Translations under genes and position numbers: made by a program | Source of the DNA: Aphis gossypii | Lineage: Eukaryota > Arthropoda > Insecta > Hemiptera > Aphididae | NCBI RefSeq assembly: GCF_020184175.1 | Contig: NC_065530.1 | Span: 30,853,260 to 30,917,259, forward strand | Direction of reading: 5' to 3' | DNA length: 64,000 nt | Notes under the pieces: model-generated | What the model saw: the letters and a program-made list of their open reading frames with translations, nothing else | Databases searched by the model: none | What the model was told of the DNA's origin: nothing | Shown here: in pieces, positions 52,802-64,000 of the stretch | How positions within the stretch are numbered: the stretch's first letter is position 1 | Layout: each line of letters begins with the position of its first letter

Positions 52802-53355
52802 CAGTGGCGGTTTTGATCTAACCTCAAGGGGGGGGGGTTGTCAAAATGTCAACCCTCCACCTCTCAATAAAAATTACTATGTAGGTATTAAGATACAGGT
52901 TACATTAATACATAATATAAAAAATCGTACAGTGAGGGGGGGCATTGCCAGGGGCGTCATTTCAATTTTTTTTTTTGGTAAACGCATAAATATTGAGCAG
53001 GCCACTATTTATTTTTTCTTGACATATTTTACATTATTAATATTAGGTATAGTAGTATAATAATAATTGTATTGTGGTTATTGTTGTATTGTGATTATAA
53101 AGACGTGATAAATCAATCAATTTTCAACTATCATAATATTTACATATTAATCCATTATTTTAATATACCTAATAATATAAATATAATTTTTATTTTTTTG
53201 TGATGTGGCCGAGCGTGCCGTGTGCATGTGCCTTGCGGGCCAAAAATTACAATTTAGAATTTTAGGTACGCAAATGTATACCCTGCGTACCGCAAATAAC
53301 GTCCCTGGGCATTGCCCCCCCCCCCTAAAAACCGCACTATATCGTTATGCCACTG
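52802..53355. mobile_element. hAT-like element (outer) carrying a nested insertion
   Basis: It starts CAGTGGCGGTTTT and ends AAAACCGCAC...GCCACTG, with G- or C-runs near each end. It is interrupted by the element at 52949-53307. Without the insert it is under 200 bases and has no coding capacity. The flanking 8-mers (CTATAATT and GCAAAAGG) do not match, so the exact ends or the target duplication have decayed. The terminal words match the element at 63096-63262. Confidence 0.55.
52949..53307. mobile_element. hAT-like element nested in another, with perfect 8-bp target duplication
   Basis: The left end is CAGGGGCGTCATTT and the right end AAATAACGTCCCTG, imperfect inverted repeats. The 8-base word GGCATTGC is present on both sides (52941-52948 and 53308-53315). 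Length is 359 bases; there is no transposase frame. It inserted into the older element 52802-53355. Confidence 0.75.
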
Positions 53356-53523
53356 GCAAAAGGATATGAAATGTCAGTGGGTACATTTCCGATTTAATTA
53401 TAAATTATGTTTGGTTATTATATCACATTATAATAATAAAATATTCTAAATATTTCGTATTTATACGTCATAGTCAATACGATTATTTTTATTATTAATG
53501 TATTATTATAATAAAAAAAGTGC

Positions 53524-53528
53524 AAAAA
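53524..53528 (-). terminator. Pol III terminator of tRNA-Trp
   Basis: A run of five T on the gene strand, nine bases past the mature tRNA 3' end. Confidence 0.6.
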
Positions 53529-53536
53529 TTTAACAT

Positions 53537-53608
53537 TGACCTCGACGTGATTTGAACACGCAACCTTCTGATCTGGAGTCAGACGCGCTACCGTTGCGCC
53601 ACGAAGTC
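53537..53608 (-). tRNA. tRNA-Trp (anticodon CCA)
   Basis: A 72-base gene on the minus strand that folds as a complete cloverleaf: acceptor stem GACTTCG with CGAGGTC (one G-U pair), D arm TGGCGCAACGGTAGCGC, anticodon stem-loop CTGACTCCAGATCAG with CCA at 53576-53574, T arm with GTTCAAATC, and discriminator A. The internal A and B boxes are intact. It closely resembles insect nuclear tRNA-Trp. No intron; CCA is not encoded, as is normal. Confidence 0.95.
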
Positions 53609-54733
53609 GTTGATGTGTATGTAAATATCTAAGTTATTTAAGTATTATCGATATTATAACCATGAATAATTGTTTACCGTTAATATTACTGTAATTAATA
53701 CAATTATCAGACAATAGTGCATTTATAAATCCATATAATACACCACGAGAGTTGTGAATATTGTAAAAGTTTATTTTTATGCTTACAACGGCTATACAGG
53801 ATAACACTGCGTACCTATTATAGAAATGTATTAACTATTAAATATTAGTAGGGAACTGTATAATAATTTACCTTTAAGGCTTTAAGTTTTGACCAATATG
53901 CAATTATAATGAATATGATATTAATCGTATTATTATCATGCACCAACATATTTATAGAGTTGTCGTGTTCAATTTAATAATTAAATAAAGGTGACGTTAA
54001 CCGCTATTGTCTATTGTTGTAGTTATTATTTAGTAGATAATAATATAGTTAGGTGTGCTACAATAGGTGTAGTGTGTACCTACTGGCTACTTAAAATTTA
54101 TATTTTTTCAGTTGAATTTACTGTAAATGTATAAATCACATAGCTATCTAGTACTGTATAGTATGTACCGAGTACCGACATATTAATATACTAATGCAGT
54201 AAATCAATCAACAATTCGCTTTTGCTAATTTAACAGGTGATAGATATAATATTTTAATAATTATAATATTTATATAGGTACCCAAGCACCTAACGAGTAA
54301 CAACAATACCTACTATCTACATATCCTGCCGTATTATAAAGGCTTAGAATTGTCAATAGCAAATTATGATTATCGGTAGGTTGAAAATATTGATTTTTAT
54401 CATTGTTATACAATTAGAACTTAGAATAAGTAAGTAAAATGAAAATGTGTAAAACAATCCTTCACTTCATTTGATTTTAAAAATGGGAAACTAAGCCACA
54501 AAGAAAATATTTTAAGTACCTATTTAAGAAAATACTTAGGTATTACATATGAATTTTTTTTTTTGACTTTAAACAAACCATTTGAATTTTCTTCTACCAA
54601 TTTTGACCTAAATAAAACCTACATTTTTTCATTTGAACTGATGGCCACATGAAATACGAATACACGATTAAATAGTTTCAAATGTTTTTACAATAGCATT
54701 GACTACATATCAAAAGCGCGTCTACGGCAACGG
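53609..54733. other. Gene-free stretch
   Basis: AT-rich intergenic DNA with frequent TAGGTA/TACCTA words. Nothing recognised. Confidence 0.5.
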
Positions 54734-55734
54734 CAGTGGCGTCATTTGGAAGAGGCGGCAAGGTGAGCATTTGTCCCTGTTTGATTTTAAAAGCAATCCG
54801 ATGGGCCGGTTGTTGCCGTTTAATCATTATTATATTTCATTAACGCGAAAACATGCCTATTTTTATAAAATTTTCAGAAAATATTATACCTTGTAGTTAC
54901 TAAGAAATTATTGTCCAATGATATGTTTTCAATTAATAATCGATAATTGGAATTTAATTATATTTAGACATATGCTAGGAAGTGTATGTATGTAAGCATA
55001 AATGTTAGTATGTTTGTATTTTGTGAAGGAAAGGAACATGATATTGTTGTATTCACAATAATAATAATAATAATATTATCATAATATGTATAGCTTTATT
55101 TCTAAAATCTAAAATTAATACAAATTCTTAAAATAACAACCGATTAGCGCTCATTTATAGATCTCACACTGAGACTTCAGTTATCGTACAATACTGCGGC
55201 AGTTGTGTATGGTAATCTCGTCAACTATTCTGTATTTTGTTATTTTAGTTGAGTAACTATATTAAAATTTTATTTTTTCGTGACGTTTTTCACATTAATA
55301 ATGTATTATGGAAAAAATGTGCCTTAATAAAAAATAAATGGGTGATGCGGCTAAAAACTGATGTGCTAAAAAAATATAATTACTGCAAATCGCTCAAGAA
55401 TCGAAAACAATTTTTGTTGTGATGTTCAATAAACAGACGAAACTTGAACCAGTAAGTAAGCAATAAAAAATAAAAATATTATAACTTAAAATAAAATTAA
55501 TTTGTAAATTTATCGTATACGGTATACCTATACTTTAAATTGATGTACCTACAATTAATATAACAACCAGTATTTAAAAATATTAAAATTATGAAATAAG
55601 TGAAGTAGGAATGGTAATTTGATAAAATGTTAAGTAGATATTTGCTTTCGAGCGAAGTGATTGGTTTTATTTTACTCATTCGGGCTGGTGAATTCCTTTG
55701 TCCCCCTCTATTGGAAATTAAAATGACACCATTG
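54734..55734. mobile_element. Possible 1-kb DNA element with imperfect CAGTGGCGTCATTT ends
   Basis: The left end is CAGTGGCGTCATTT followed by AGAGGCGG and TTTGTCCC. The inverse of the right end reads CAATGGTGTCATTT followed by AGAGGGGGACAAAGG. The shared order suggests terminal inverted repeats. No matching target duplication and no transposase frame were found. The open frame at 54699-54896 overlaps the left end and is not called. Confidence 0.4.
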
Positions 55735-57931
55735 CAGGTCTATGGAATACTGATCTTGCCTTAGCCCTACTATAGTATATTAATATAACTGTTAATATAT
55801 ACATCGACCTACGAAATATGATAAAATATACGAGTATGTCAAATGTCAATTTTAAACGTAATATCAATAGGTAAAATCGCGGTTTGTCTTTCAAAATGAA
55901 TACATCTATTTTTGTTTCATTATTACCTCGTTTATTCGTAGTCATTATTTTTTCTACTCGCAATGAGATAATTTTTTTCAAAATTTGCGTATTTAACTCT
56001 TTTTGCCGCCTGATTTTACATAATATATGTGTCTGGTCATATTATATATTAAGCTTGTGAACGATCTGTGAAAAACGTTTAGATTCATATACTCTGAACC
56101 TACTTAATAGATATAGCAAAAACAAGTTTCCAGGTTTTTCAATCATTCGTGCGTATGTTATAAAAAATATAAAAATTAGAAGTGCGTTGTATTCACGATA
56201 CACATATTATATACATATATATTACGAGTAATAGGTATAATTGTATAAATGTAGGTTAGGTGATACCGTTGAGAGAAATACAACAGTATTTTCACAGTTT
56301 TGTCATTTGTCTAAAACTTTCAGTAGGTATTGCATTTTTTTTGTTTTTTAATTATGTTTTTTTACTAATTAAAGTTTGAAATATCACGAAAAACGCATAT
56401 TTCGTTCACTCGATTGGTATAGTAAAAGAAACAAAATAAATGAAAAAGGATTTTCTCATTAACCGTTACGAGTAAAACATTAGCTTGACGTGTACAACGG
56501 TGGGGAGCAATTGCAAGTAATAAGTCTGTTGGAAAATTAATGAAACTACATCTTTCGTAGTATAAAGACGTTTGGTGGTAATAATAATAACAATTTGTTT
56601 TAATATTCAAACCGATCATCTCTTTTGCTTCTAAAAAAAGTCTGCATCTTTTCAGTGAAGTATAATTAAAAGATATTACTTTTCATTAAGTTGACAGCAT
56701 CCTCTTCCGAAATGCGAAATCATTTCCACCCTCTATTATGGATAAATATTATTATGATTGATGATTTTATGTGGAATCCTCTGTTTCATCTCATTAATGC
56801 ATTAAAAGTATCTAATTTTATAAGCAAAACATCGGATGTTCATTATATTTTTTTGATTCTACAAAGTAAAACGAGGTAGGTACCTATGTCTTCATGTTGT
56901 TTTTTCATTATTATTTTACTATTTTTATAATTTTAATTAGATAATATGTATATACACATGACACATCTACTGTCTGATCACTACGATGAAATGCTTACAT
57001 ATTATATGTATAATATGTATTATCCAAAATAAAAAGTAAAAACACTACACTACCAACCCGTTTTTATAAATAAGAATTAATTTACATTACAATTAAATGA
57101 TTATCAAATTCATACAAGTTAATATTTTTCTCTGTATTGCTGATTATTATTTACATAATTTAAAGTAAACATAATAAGTGAACAACTAAAAACTATTATT
57201 TAATTTGACTTTCTGGGTGATATTGGATTCCAAATATGATTTAAAAATATATGTTTTTAAAGTCGCAGTAGCTAATTACATTTATATTATTGTCATTTTA
57301 ATTAATAATAATTTCGGGATATAAGGTATTATTTATTATTTTATTGTTGTGCATATATAAGTATATTATATAGGTATTTCTTATGAATTTAAGCATAGTT
57401 TGATGGAAAACTTTAGACCAGAAGAGTACTTATAAACAAGTATATACTATAGGATTTAACTGAAGCCCGAATGACTTGTAAATTTTGAACGGATCCGACA
57501 ACTTTTTGGGGGCTATAAGCGCGCATAAGCCATCCCAAATCGCGCCTAACCTATATTCGTCGGTATATTTATATATATATATATGTTAACTATATACTTA
57601 TATAATATATATAAACTATAATTATGTATATCTGATAGATATATGCGTGAATGTGCGTCTGTGCCTAATCGTAGGAGAAGTTTTGACGGATTAAATTATA
57701 TAAAGTTAATAAAAATGGATAACCTGAAGTTTAATGATTTTTTTAAAAAATTTTTATTGATTTTTTTTTTTAAACTAAAATAAAATTATACTGTATTGTA
57801 TTTATATAATAGTTAGTGTTGCAAGTCTTATGTGAAACCGTATTCAACGCAAATGCAAAACCTCATAATACATTATCTTATTTTACAACGTTAGCAATTG
57901 CTCATTTGTGATTGTTTAAGTTTGAACCCAT
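55735..57931. other. Gene-free stretch
   Basis: AT-rich, with several 60-87 codon open frames on both strands but none with recognisable features. A GC-richer scrap lies near 57460-57545. Confidence 0.45.
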
Positions 57932-58171
57932 CTAAGATTCTAAGAACACGGAAATCGTGGCTATAGTTTGTGCGGCGTATATCATCGTCATTATAATTCC
58001 CAGACCGCTTCCAATAATATTGTTTTCAACAGATATTTTAAAAGAGCCAACGTTACATGGTTTGTGTACAACAACTGACATCTGTTTACAGAAAACTGCC
58101 GTGACGAATAGTACGATTTGCTTAATACGCATGCGGGCTTTAAGTATACAATATTGTCCAATATGGATCAT
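57932..58171 (-). CDS. Uncharacterised open frame with a hydrophobic segment (doubtful)
   Basis: A 79-codon frame in a locally GC-richer block (about 57930-58330). The inferred peptide has a basic start (KARMRIKQ), two hydrophobic stretches (IVLFVTAVF and IIGSGLGIIMTMIYAAQTIATI) and four cysteines. It could be the first exon of a polytopic membrane protein. It overlaps a 72-codon frame on the other strand, and no partner exon or family was found, so it may be chance. Confidence 0.2.
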   Translation of the reverse strand: MIHIGQYCILKARMRIKQIVLFVTAVFCKQMSVVVHKPCNVGSFKISVENNIIGSGLGIIMTMIYAAQTIATISVFLES

Positions 58172-60981
58172 TTAGCATATCATTGGTATGCCGTATCACG
58201 CCACGACGGTTGTAGAATCAACAATAGTGGGGTGGCAGTCTTATCGTCAATATTCGGTCGGCACAACCTCCCCTTTCCGCTGGTTAATGTTGACACGTAC
58301 CGGTTAGGGGAAGATGAAATAAATAAATAAAAAACAACTACAACGAAAATACTGTATATTGTATATAATATATATGTATATATCTTATATATACAGATCC
58401 ATTGGCCACCCTTCACCCTTGTTGACACGGGATCTCTATCTTGCCCAGTCCCTGAGGGTCATTTAAAGATCGTTTTAGATTTAAGGCGTATCAATGTTTT
58501 TCACATGTGTTATCGCGACAAACAATACGCGCGAGCGTGGTGTTTGTGAGTAATGAGTAAGTGTGTGTCCGTATAATATTCATTGCAGATTTTCACATCG
58601 TTATTTAAACACAATATCCTCCCGTATGAGTATAAATTATGCAGTCACTTTTTTTAATATATTTTAAAACATTTCAAATATTATAGGTAACTAATAAATT
58701 ATTATAGAATATGACAATCAAATTTTGTGTTACCATGTATTGTATATTAATATTATTACTATTCGAATGATTTGCGACATGGTTTTATTGCATTTCTAAA
58801 TTATAGGTAATACAATTTTATTATAGGTACTTATTTCATGTTTGATTTCCCGCAAATTCGTAAGGTGAGTAATATTTACAAAATAATTTAAAAATAGGTA
58901 GTAAGTTAATTAAAAACAATGTTTGAATATAAGCCCGAGACTTAAGGAAAATATATTATTATAATAATTACAAAAAAAAAAATGGTATTTGGATGTTTAG
59001 TTAATTATATACTGGTAGTATAGTGTTTATTGGTTAAAATAAAGTGCGCAATTTGTGTAAAAATCTTAATATAATTATGTAGGTAATTAGTAGTTCATTA
59101 TGCTTTTACTGTGAAATGTAAAATAATAGCAGGCACTACCGCTAAATTAAAATAATCTTAAATAACGACATTCAAAAAATGTATAATTTTTAATTAATCA
59201 ACCATTTTATGATATATTAAATAATGTACCTATGTAGTAGATTATGAAGCAGGATATCTAAGAAAATATTATATTTTTATTTGGAATTAATTTTGAGTAT
59301 AAATAATGATTATTTAAATTTTAAAACCAATAATATCAAATTATTTGTAATAATATATAAGAAGTAAAACTATTAAACTAAAGTATATAATTAACTATAA
59401 ATTTTAAATTTAGACAAATTATTATATATTCAAATATAATTTTTTTTATAAGCAATATTGTCTGAAATAACTACGCTTTCTTACCCATAATAAAATATAA
59501 TAACTTTACATATTATATAAAAAGTTATGTATCGTCTATATTCTATAATACGCATTACCATTAATCGTCGTGTTTTTGTAGGGGATAAAAATAAAGATTT
59601 AGACTAATTGTGATTAATGTCCATATATTTAATGCAAAATCTATTATTTTGTCTTGGCTTATGATGAATATAGATTATATTAAGTATAGACACAGAAAAA
59701 TATTAAACACATTTGGTGACAATATAAAAAGAAAGTTATGTTTAATAATTTATGCAAAACAATTATTAAAAATGTGTTATTTGTTTTAAAAGCAGTATGT
59801 AAATATTATAATAGTTAAAATTAAATATTGATCGTAAATTTTAATGAGTAAATGTGTGATGTGGGTGGTGTGCTTGATGAAGCTCTATACATGGCTCTAT
59901 ATGTGTTATATAATTATTGTAGCACTCCCCAAGAATTGAATTATAGACACACTTGTATCACTTATAAGTTATAACTAATAATATGCTAAATTTATTATAT
60001 ATTGTATAATAATATTAAATGAAGTTATTTTTTCGATTTAATTCAATATATATTATTTTTTATACTTAAATATGATAAATATTTAGTAAGTCTAAAGATT
60101 AAATTTAATAAAATGTTAATAATAATAGTTTTGGGGTTATTTTTATGTTATTTGAAAAATATAATTGTGTCTAATATATTCATGTAATGTAGATAGAACC
60201 GGATTTCTATACTTCTAACAAAAAAATGTTGATAATTGCATTGCTAATAATCCCACTGTGCAATGGGAGTTATACAACATTGTAGTGATGTTGAATTTAG
60301 ATCACAAAAAAACTCAACTAATTTATTAACATCAGCGTGGTGTTCTATAATTGTTTCATAAAAATAAACTTTTGTATGTCAATAAATAACATTACCTAGA
60401 TGTTAATTATGTGATACAGAAAATATATTACCACAGAATAATATGCTGTGATATTACATTGTAACTAAATTATAATATAATAATATAATGTTTCATTGTT
60501 ACTATAAAAATACAAAATAGCTAATAATATATTATATTATATATAGAATTATAATTTTTATTTTTAGGTCCACAATTTATTTATTTAGCCGATACAAATA
60601 ATTATTCGAATATTATAATTGTGTCATACCTTATTAATATCTAAGCTCTAATATTGGAAAATTGAAAGTCACATTCCATAAATATCTGTATACACAATAT
60701 ATTAATATACTATGATATACATGATAATTTACCATTGTCAATTGTGGTATTCAATAACATTAAATATAATTATTATAAACAAAATATTAGTAAAAAAATA
60801 TAGAAAAAACCCAGGGCAATCGGTTATCGAGAATTATCATTGTTATTATTGTTATTGTTTTCGCCACCAATAATTTCCTTTTCTGAAGTCCGGATACTGC
60901 CGGCTGACCACTTTACTAAACTGACGCTCTTAAATAGCTACCTCTGCAAAATGTCACTAGCGATATTATCTTTGCTGCAAT
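58172..60981. other. Gene-free stretch
   Basis: AT-rich intergenic DNA. The final 150 bases (about 60840-60981) are richer in GC and CpG and may be a promoter for the candidate gene at 60982. Confidence 0.45.
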
Positions 60982-61634
60982 ATGCAAACGTGGAAGGCCT
61001 TCAAAGCTAAGTTATTAGACGATGGAAAGGAATATTGTAAGTTGTTTCAAAATAATTTACCTAAACATCTAATATTTTGGATAATTCATTAATTGTGATA
61101 TTCTAAATTTTGTAACTAGTTATGATTTAAATATTTTGATAATTCAATGACCTTACCTTATTAATATACCTTTCTCAATGTATGCAACTAGATAATTAGT
61201 GTTAAAAATTCTCTAGTTAATTTTAAAAAAGCCTGGCATCGGAAAGTTGATTACAAATTTTCTACAAGTTCCTCTACAAAAGTTGAAAGTTTTGTCAAAA
61301 AAAAAAAAAAATATTAACAAATTCTAGACAGTTCTGATGAAGGTATTAGTTTTATTATTACTTATTAATCATAGGTACAAGGTCGCCCTCTTAATGTATT
61401 ATTATGATTACTTCTTGTATCTTCTATGAAGTTTATCAAAGTTTATTTATATAATTTTTAGCATTAAAATAATGATATAGACAATTTAAAATTCTCATTT
61501 CATATTGATAAAGTATTTTTTTTATACTAGATAATCATACTTTCTCTGTGTTGGCTGTGGCAAATAATAAAAAGTATACGGAACTTCAAAATTATAATCA
61601 ACCTTCCACAAGCAATGAAAAATATATTTTATAA
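60982..61634 (+). CDS. Candidate two-exon microprotein gene (doubtful)
   Basis: Exon 1 (60982-61036) begins with ATG and ends at TATT|GTAAGT, a near-consensus donor. A phase-compatible exon 2 (61531-61634) follows the acceptor TTTTTTTATACTAG and ends in TAA. Together they encode 52 residues, starting MQTWKAFKAKLLDDGKEYY and later KKYTELQNYNQPSTSNEKY. It is a charged, soluble-looking peptide that I do not recognise. The upstream DNA is CpG-enriched, as for a promoter. An overlapping upstream ATG frame (60951-61010, 19 codons) could act as a uORF or could itself be the real start. Exon 2 might also splice onward. The gene model is an inference. Confidence 0.3.
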
Positions 61635-63095
61635 ATATAATACGTCAAAATTCGTGTTTTTTAAATGGCTATAGGTTATGAGGTTACTTAATAATTTAAC
61701 ATTTATTTAATTTTGTACTAAAGCTTGTCTCATAACTAAAATTCAAATTTGTTTTAAAATAATTATTCATTATAAGTTCACAACCAACTGATTTTTTATA
61801 AACTGTTTTTCTAACTAGTTAATTAGTTTAATCGTTTATATAATCGTAATTTGTATTCGTCGTCGTATCCGAAATTGCATGATTTTTATTTATATCCAAC
61901 CAGCTGCTTATAATGGGGTAGTACTTTCATGGTTTTTCAGCTTTAATGTTGCCATTAAGTAATTTTTATAAACGTACTTGACGATGGCTGATGCGTGAGT
62001 TGAGCTAAAACCTGTGAATATTCACTTTAAACTCGTTGTTCTCGCTAAAACAGTTCGCGCCCTAACGTATACTTATGTGGCATTATTAATTGAGGGTAAA
62101 CAATATAAAAATATATCGTAAATATGCCACCCACAAAAGCTCTTGTTCATTTTTTTTTAAGTAATTTAGTAATTTAATTATCAATGGCACTGCACGTAGG
62201 TATACACTATACTGTGTAGCGTACACAGTAGTAAAGTACACTAAACAATTATTTTTATAAAATTAAGTTTTATATCGAGTAAACTGTAATGTATTTTTTT
62301 TAATGGATCAAGTAAATAATTGTTTAGTAAGATTGAGGTTAATTCATTTATTTTTATACAATGGTTCTACAAATGATACTGGTGATGGTGGTAAAGGAAA
62401 AGTGTTTTTATTGCTCTATTGAATATGATCTTCATAGTATGTAGCATGTGATATTAAAAGTTGTTTGTCCAGAAATTTTAAATTTAATAACAACTTTATG
62501 CGACTTAATAAATTGTTGTGAAATCACAGTAACATATCGAGCCAAACGATACGTTATTCCGCATATGCGTTGTATTGTAATGAGATGCATAAACCAGAAA
62601 AATGTTTGGACCAGAAAGATATTTTTCAAATTATATATTTTACTTAAAATTTGGAAACTAAAAAGTAATTTAGAATAAAAAATTAGTATTTTGTTCCAAT
62701 CTTGATTGAGTTTCGAAAGGTCGTTTTAAGTTATGTCCAATAAAAATTTTTAGAAAGTTTTATGTGTATTGGAGAATCTTATGAACCTACTGCTTTATAT
62801 TGAGTACATCTCTTAAATTCTATATGAAAATATACGTAGACTTCCCGAAAAGTTTTTTGAGCATTGGCGTAATCATCGTCAATAATGAAAAAAAAATAAA
62901 TGTAGTCTAGACATTTTTAGTTCATATTTTATTACAATTTACTACATCTACATGAAGTAGTTTTTAAAAAATGTTGACTCTTATTCTGTGCTAAAAAATT
63001 ATAGATATTTTAAATACTTTACCTTTCATTTTATTTTAAAATTTATATATATTATAATATAATATATTAATAAACATCAAAATAATAAAGCCAAT
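61635..63095. other. Gene-free stretch
   Basis: AT-rich. The plus-strand frame at 62448-62678 and its minus-strand shadow show no recognisable features. Confidence 0.45.
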
Positions 63096-63262
63096 CAGTG
63101 GTGTATCCAGAATGACTTTATGGGAGTGGTTGCAGGAATAAAAATATATCTACAACATAATATTATTAAATAAATATTAATTTAAATTATTAAAAATAAT
63201 ATTAAAAAAAGCCCAAGGGGGTGGTTTGAACCCCCAAAACCACCCCCGTGGATACGCCACTG
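63096..63262. mobile_element. Short hAT-like element (CAGTGG...CCACTG) with decayed target duplication
   Basis: The left end is CAGTGGTGTATCCAG and the right end GTGGATACGCCACTG, inverted repeats. Flanking words are AAGCCAAT (63088-63095) and AAGTTAAT (63263-63270), six of eight identical. It is 167 bases with an AT-rich centre and GGGGGTGG/CCACCCCC near the right end. It shares its terminal word with the element at 52802. Confidence 0.7.
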
Positions 63263-63270
63263 AAGTTAAT

Positions 63271-64000
63271 CACATTTTTTATTAAAAGCGTTTGTTATTT
63301 AAAGTTTAATTAATATTGACGAGATAAATCAAAATCATGAAAATGTGTTAAATATTTTGTAGTTTTTTTTTTTACTTTAACACCTAGGTAATGCTTATAA
63401 AATGTAGTAAAAGATTCTAATGTAGTTTTTTTGCTGGAATTTAAAATAAGGGTGAACCCATCGCAATCATTAACTGCTAGTTTCAATTCTACTAAAACTT
63501 TGAGGATGAGTGTGAAAGTGCAGGTACGGAGTTGATGAGCTTTGGACAAGTACTTCCCTTGCCGCCACTAATACAAATATACTAAATATTTGTTAACTGT
63601 AGGTCGCCACTGGATTAGTGTGATGGCGACGATCGTGTGCGAAATATAAACATAAATCGAATTGGCTGATTACGGGCACGAAAGGGGCGAACAAATCGTA
63701 TAATAATACTTAGATAACCGTCTATTGACGACGAATATAATGTTTTAAGGAGGCGAGCGAGCGTCTGAGATACGGATGGATACAAAGAGAGCAGGAAATT
63801 ATCGTACTGGAAAAACCGCATACCACATAACATATTATATTATTATGATTATAATACTCCCGTGGCATACGGCGTGTGTATTATTATATTTTAACGTAAC
63901 GACGACGGAGTTTTCGTCGTATAAATTCTCGCTTTGCAGTTTGCAAAGCCGGGCGCGACGGTCTATTCGCTACCGCGGGTGACGCGCACGAAGGGGTTGA
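63271..64000. other. Right edge, increasingly CpG-rich; possible start region of the next gene
   Basis: The last 250 bases are rich in CG (for example GCGACGGTC and CCGCGGGTGACGCGC near 63954-63989), unlike the AT-rich flank. No coding exon is clear. The open frames here overlap on both strands. Confidence 0.4.

Noticed and set aside
57460..57545. GC-richer scrap (GCGCGCATAAGCCATCCC) considered as tRNA or element
   Set aside because: No cloverleaf can be drawn and no boundaries are visible.
61984..61994. ATGGCTGATGC followed by GTGAGT, a possible tiny first coding exon
   Set aside because: Only four codons and no phase-compatible second exon visible; cannot be supported.
63603..63612. GTCGCCACTG, like a right end of the CAGTGGC family
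   Set aside because: No matching left end nearby; a single short word.
1..64000. CRISPR arrays, rRNA genes, bacterial operons or an integrated virus
   Set aside because: No regularly spaced repeats, no rRNA-like conserved stretches and no prokaryotic gene organisation. The only reverse-transcriptase traces are LINE fragments.

Overview
The window looks like nuclear DNA of a sap-feeding hemipteran, most probably an aphid. It is very AT-rich, with long gene-poor stretches, short GT-AG introns, arthropod-type gene structures and very frequent TAGGTA/TACCTA words. The species cannot be fixed from sequence alone. There are no bacterial operons, CRISPR arrays or rRNA genes.

Layout, left to right. 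(1) 537-2023, minus: the first four coding exons of an MFSD11/UNC93-like transporter; the rest lies off the left edge. (2) 2024-11924: about 10 kb of intergenic DNA with repeat fragments, including a cluster of GGTAACC/GGTTACC motifs at 7820-8510. (3) 11970-25595, minus: a complete 11-exon SLC26 anion transporter, closest to SLC26A11 (615 aa, STAS domain at the C-terminus). Its intron 2 holds a complete five-exon cytochrome P450 gene on the opposite strand (20112-22490, 521 aa, CYP6-like). Other introns hold two LINE relics, a MITE-like inverted repeat and a pentanucleotide microsatellite beside a 3' splice site. (4) 25596-45720: about 20 kb without a recognisable gene. It contains a fold-back repeat (32727-32948), one possible orphan exon (33878-34091) and a striking CpG- and GC-rich island (about 35130-36830) full of microsatellites, probably a promoter/5'-UTR region of an unidentified transcript. 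(5) 45721-47081, plus: ECSIT, complete (390 aa), tail-to-tail with (6) 47333-49346, minus: NUBP2, complete (256 aa). (7) 49347-64000: mostly gene-free, with a tRNA-Trp(CCA) gene on the minus strand (53537-53608), several short hAT-like elements with recognisable terminal repeats and target-site duplications (one nested in another), a possible two-exon microprotein gene (60982-61634), and a CpG-rich right edge that may be the start of the next gene.

How the genes relate. The four named protein genes and the P450 are ordinary eukaryotic single genes, not a pathway cluster. ECSIT (mitochondrial complex I assembly, Toll signalling) and NUBP2 (cytosolic Fe-S assembly) are both tied to Fe-S/respiratory biology, but their adjacency is probably incidental. 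The best-supported unusual arrangement is the antisense P450 nested in the SLC26 intron. I did not find convincing evidence of a wholly new biological system. The GC-rich island, the orphan exon and the microprotein candidate are the places where something undescribed could be hiding.
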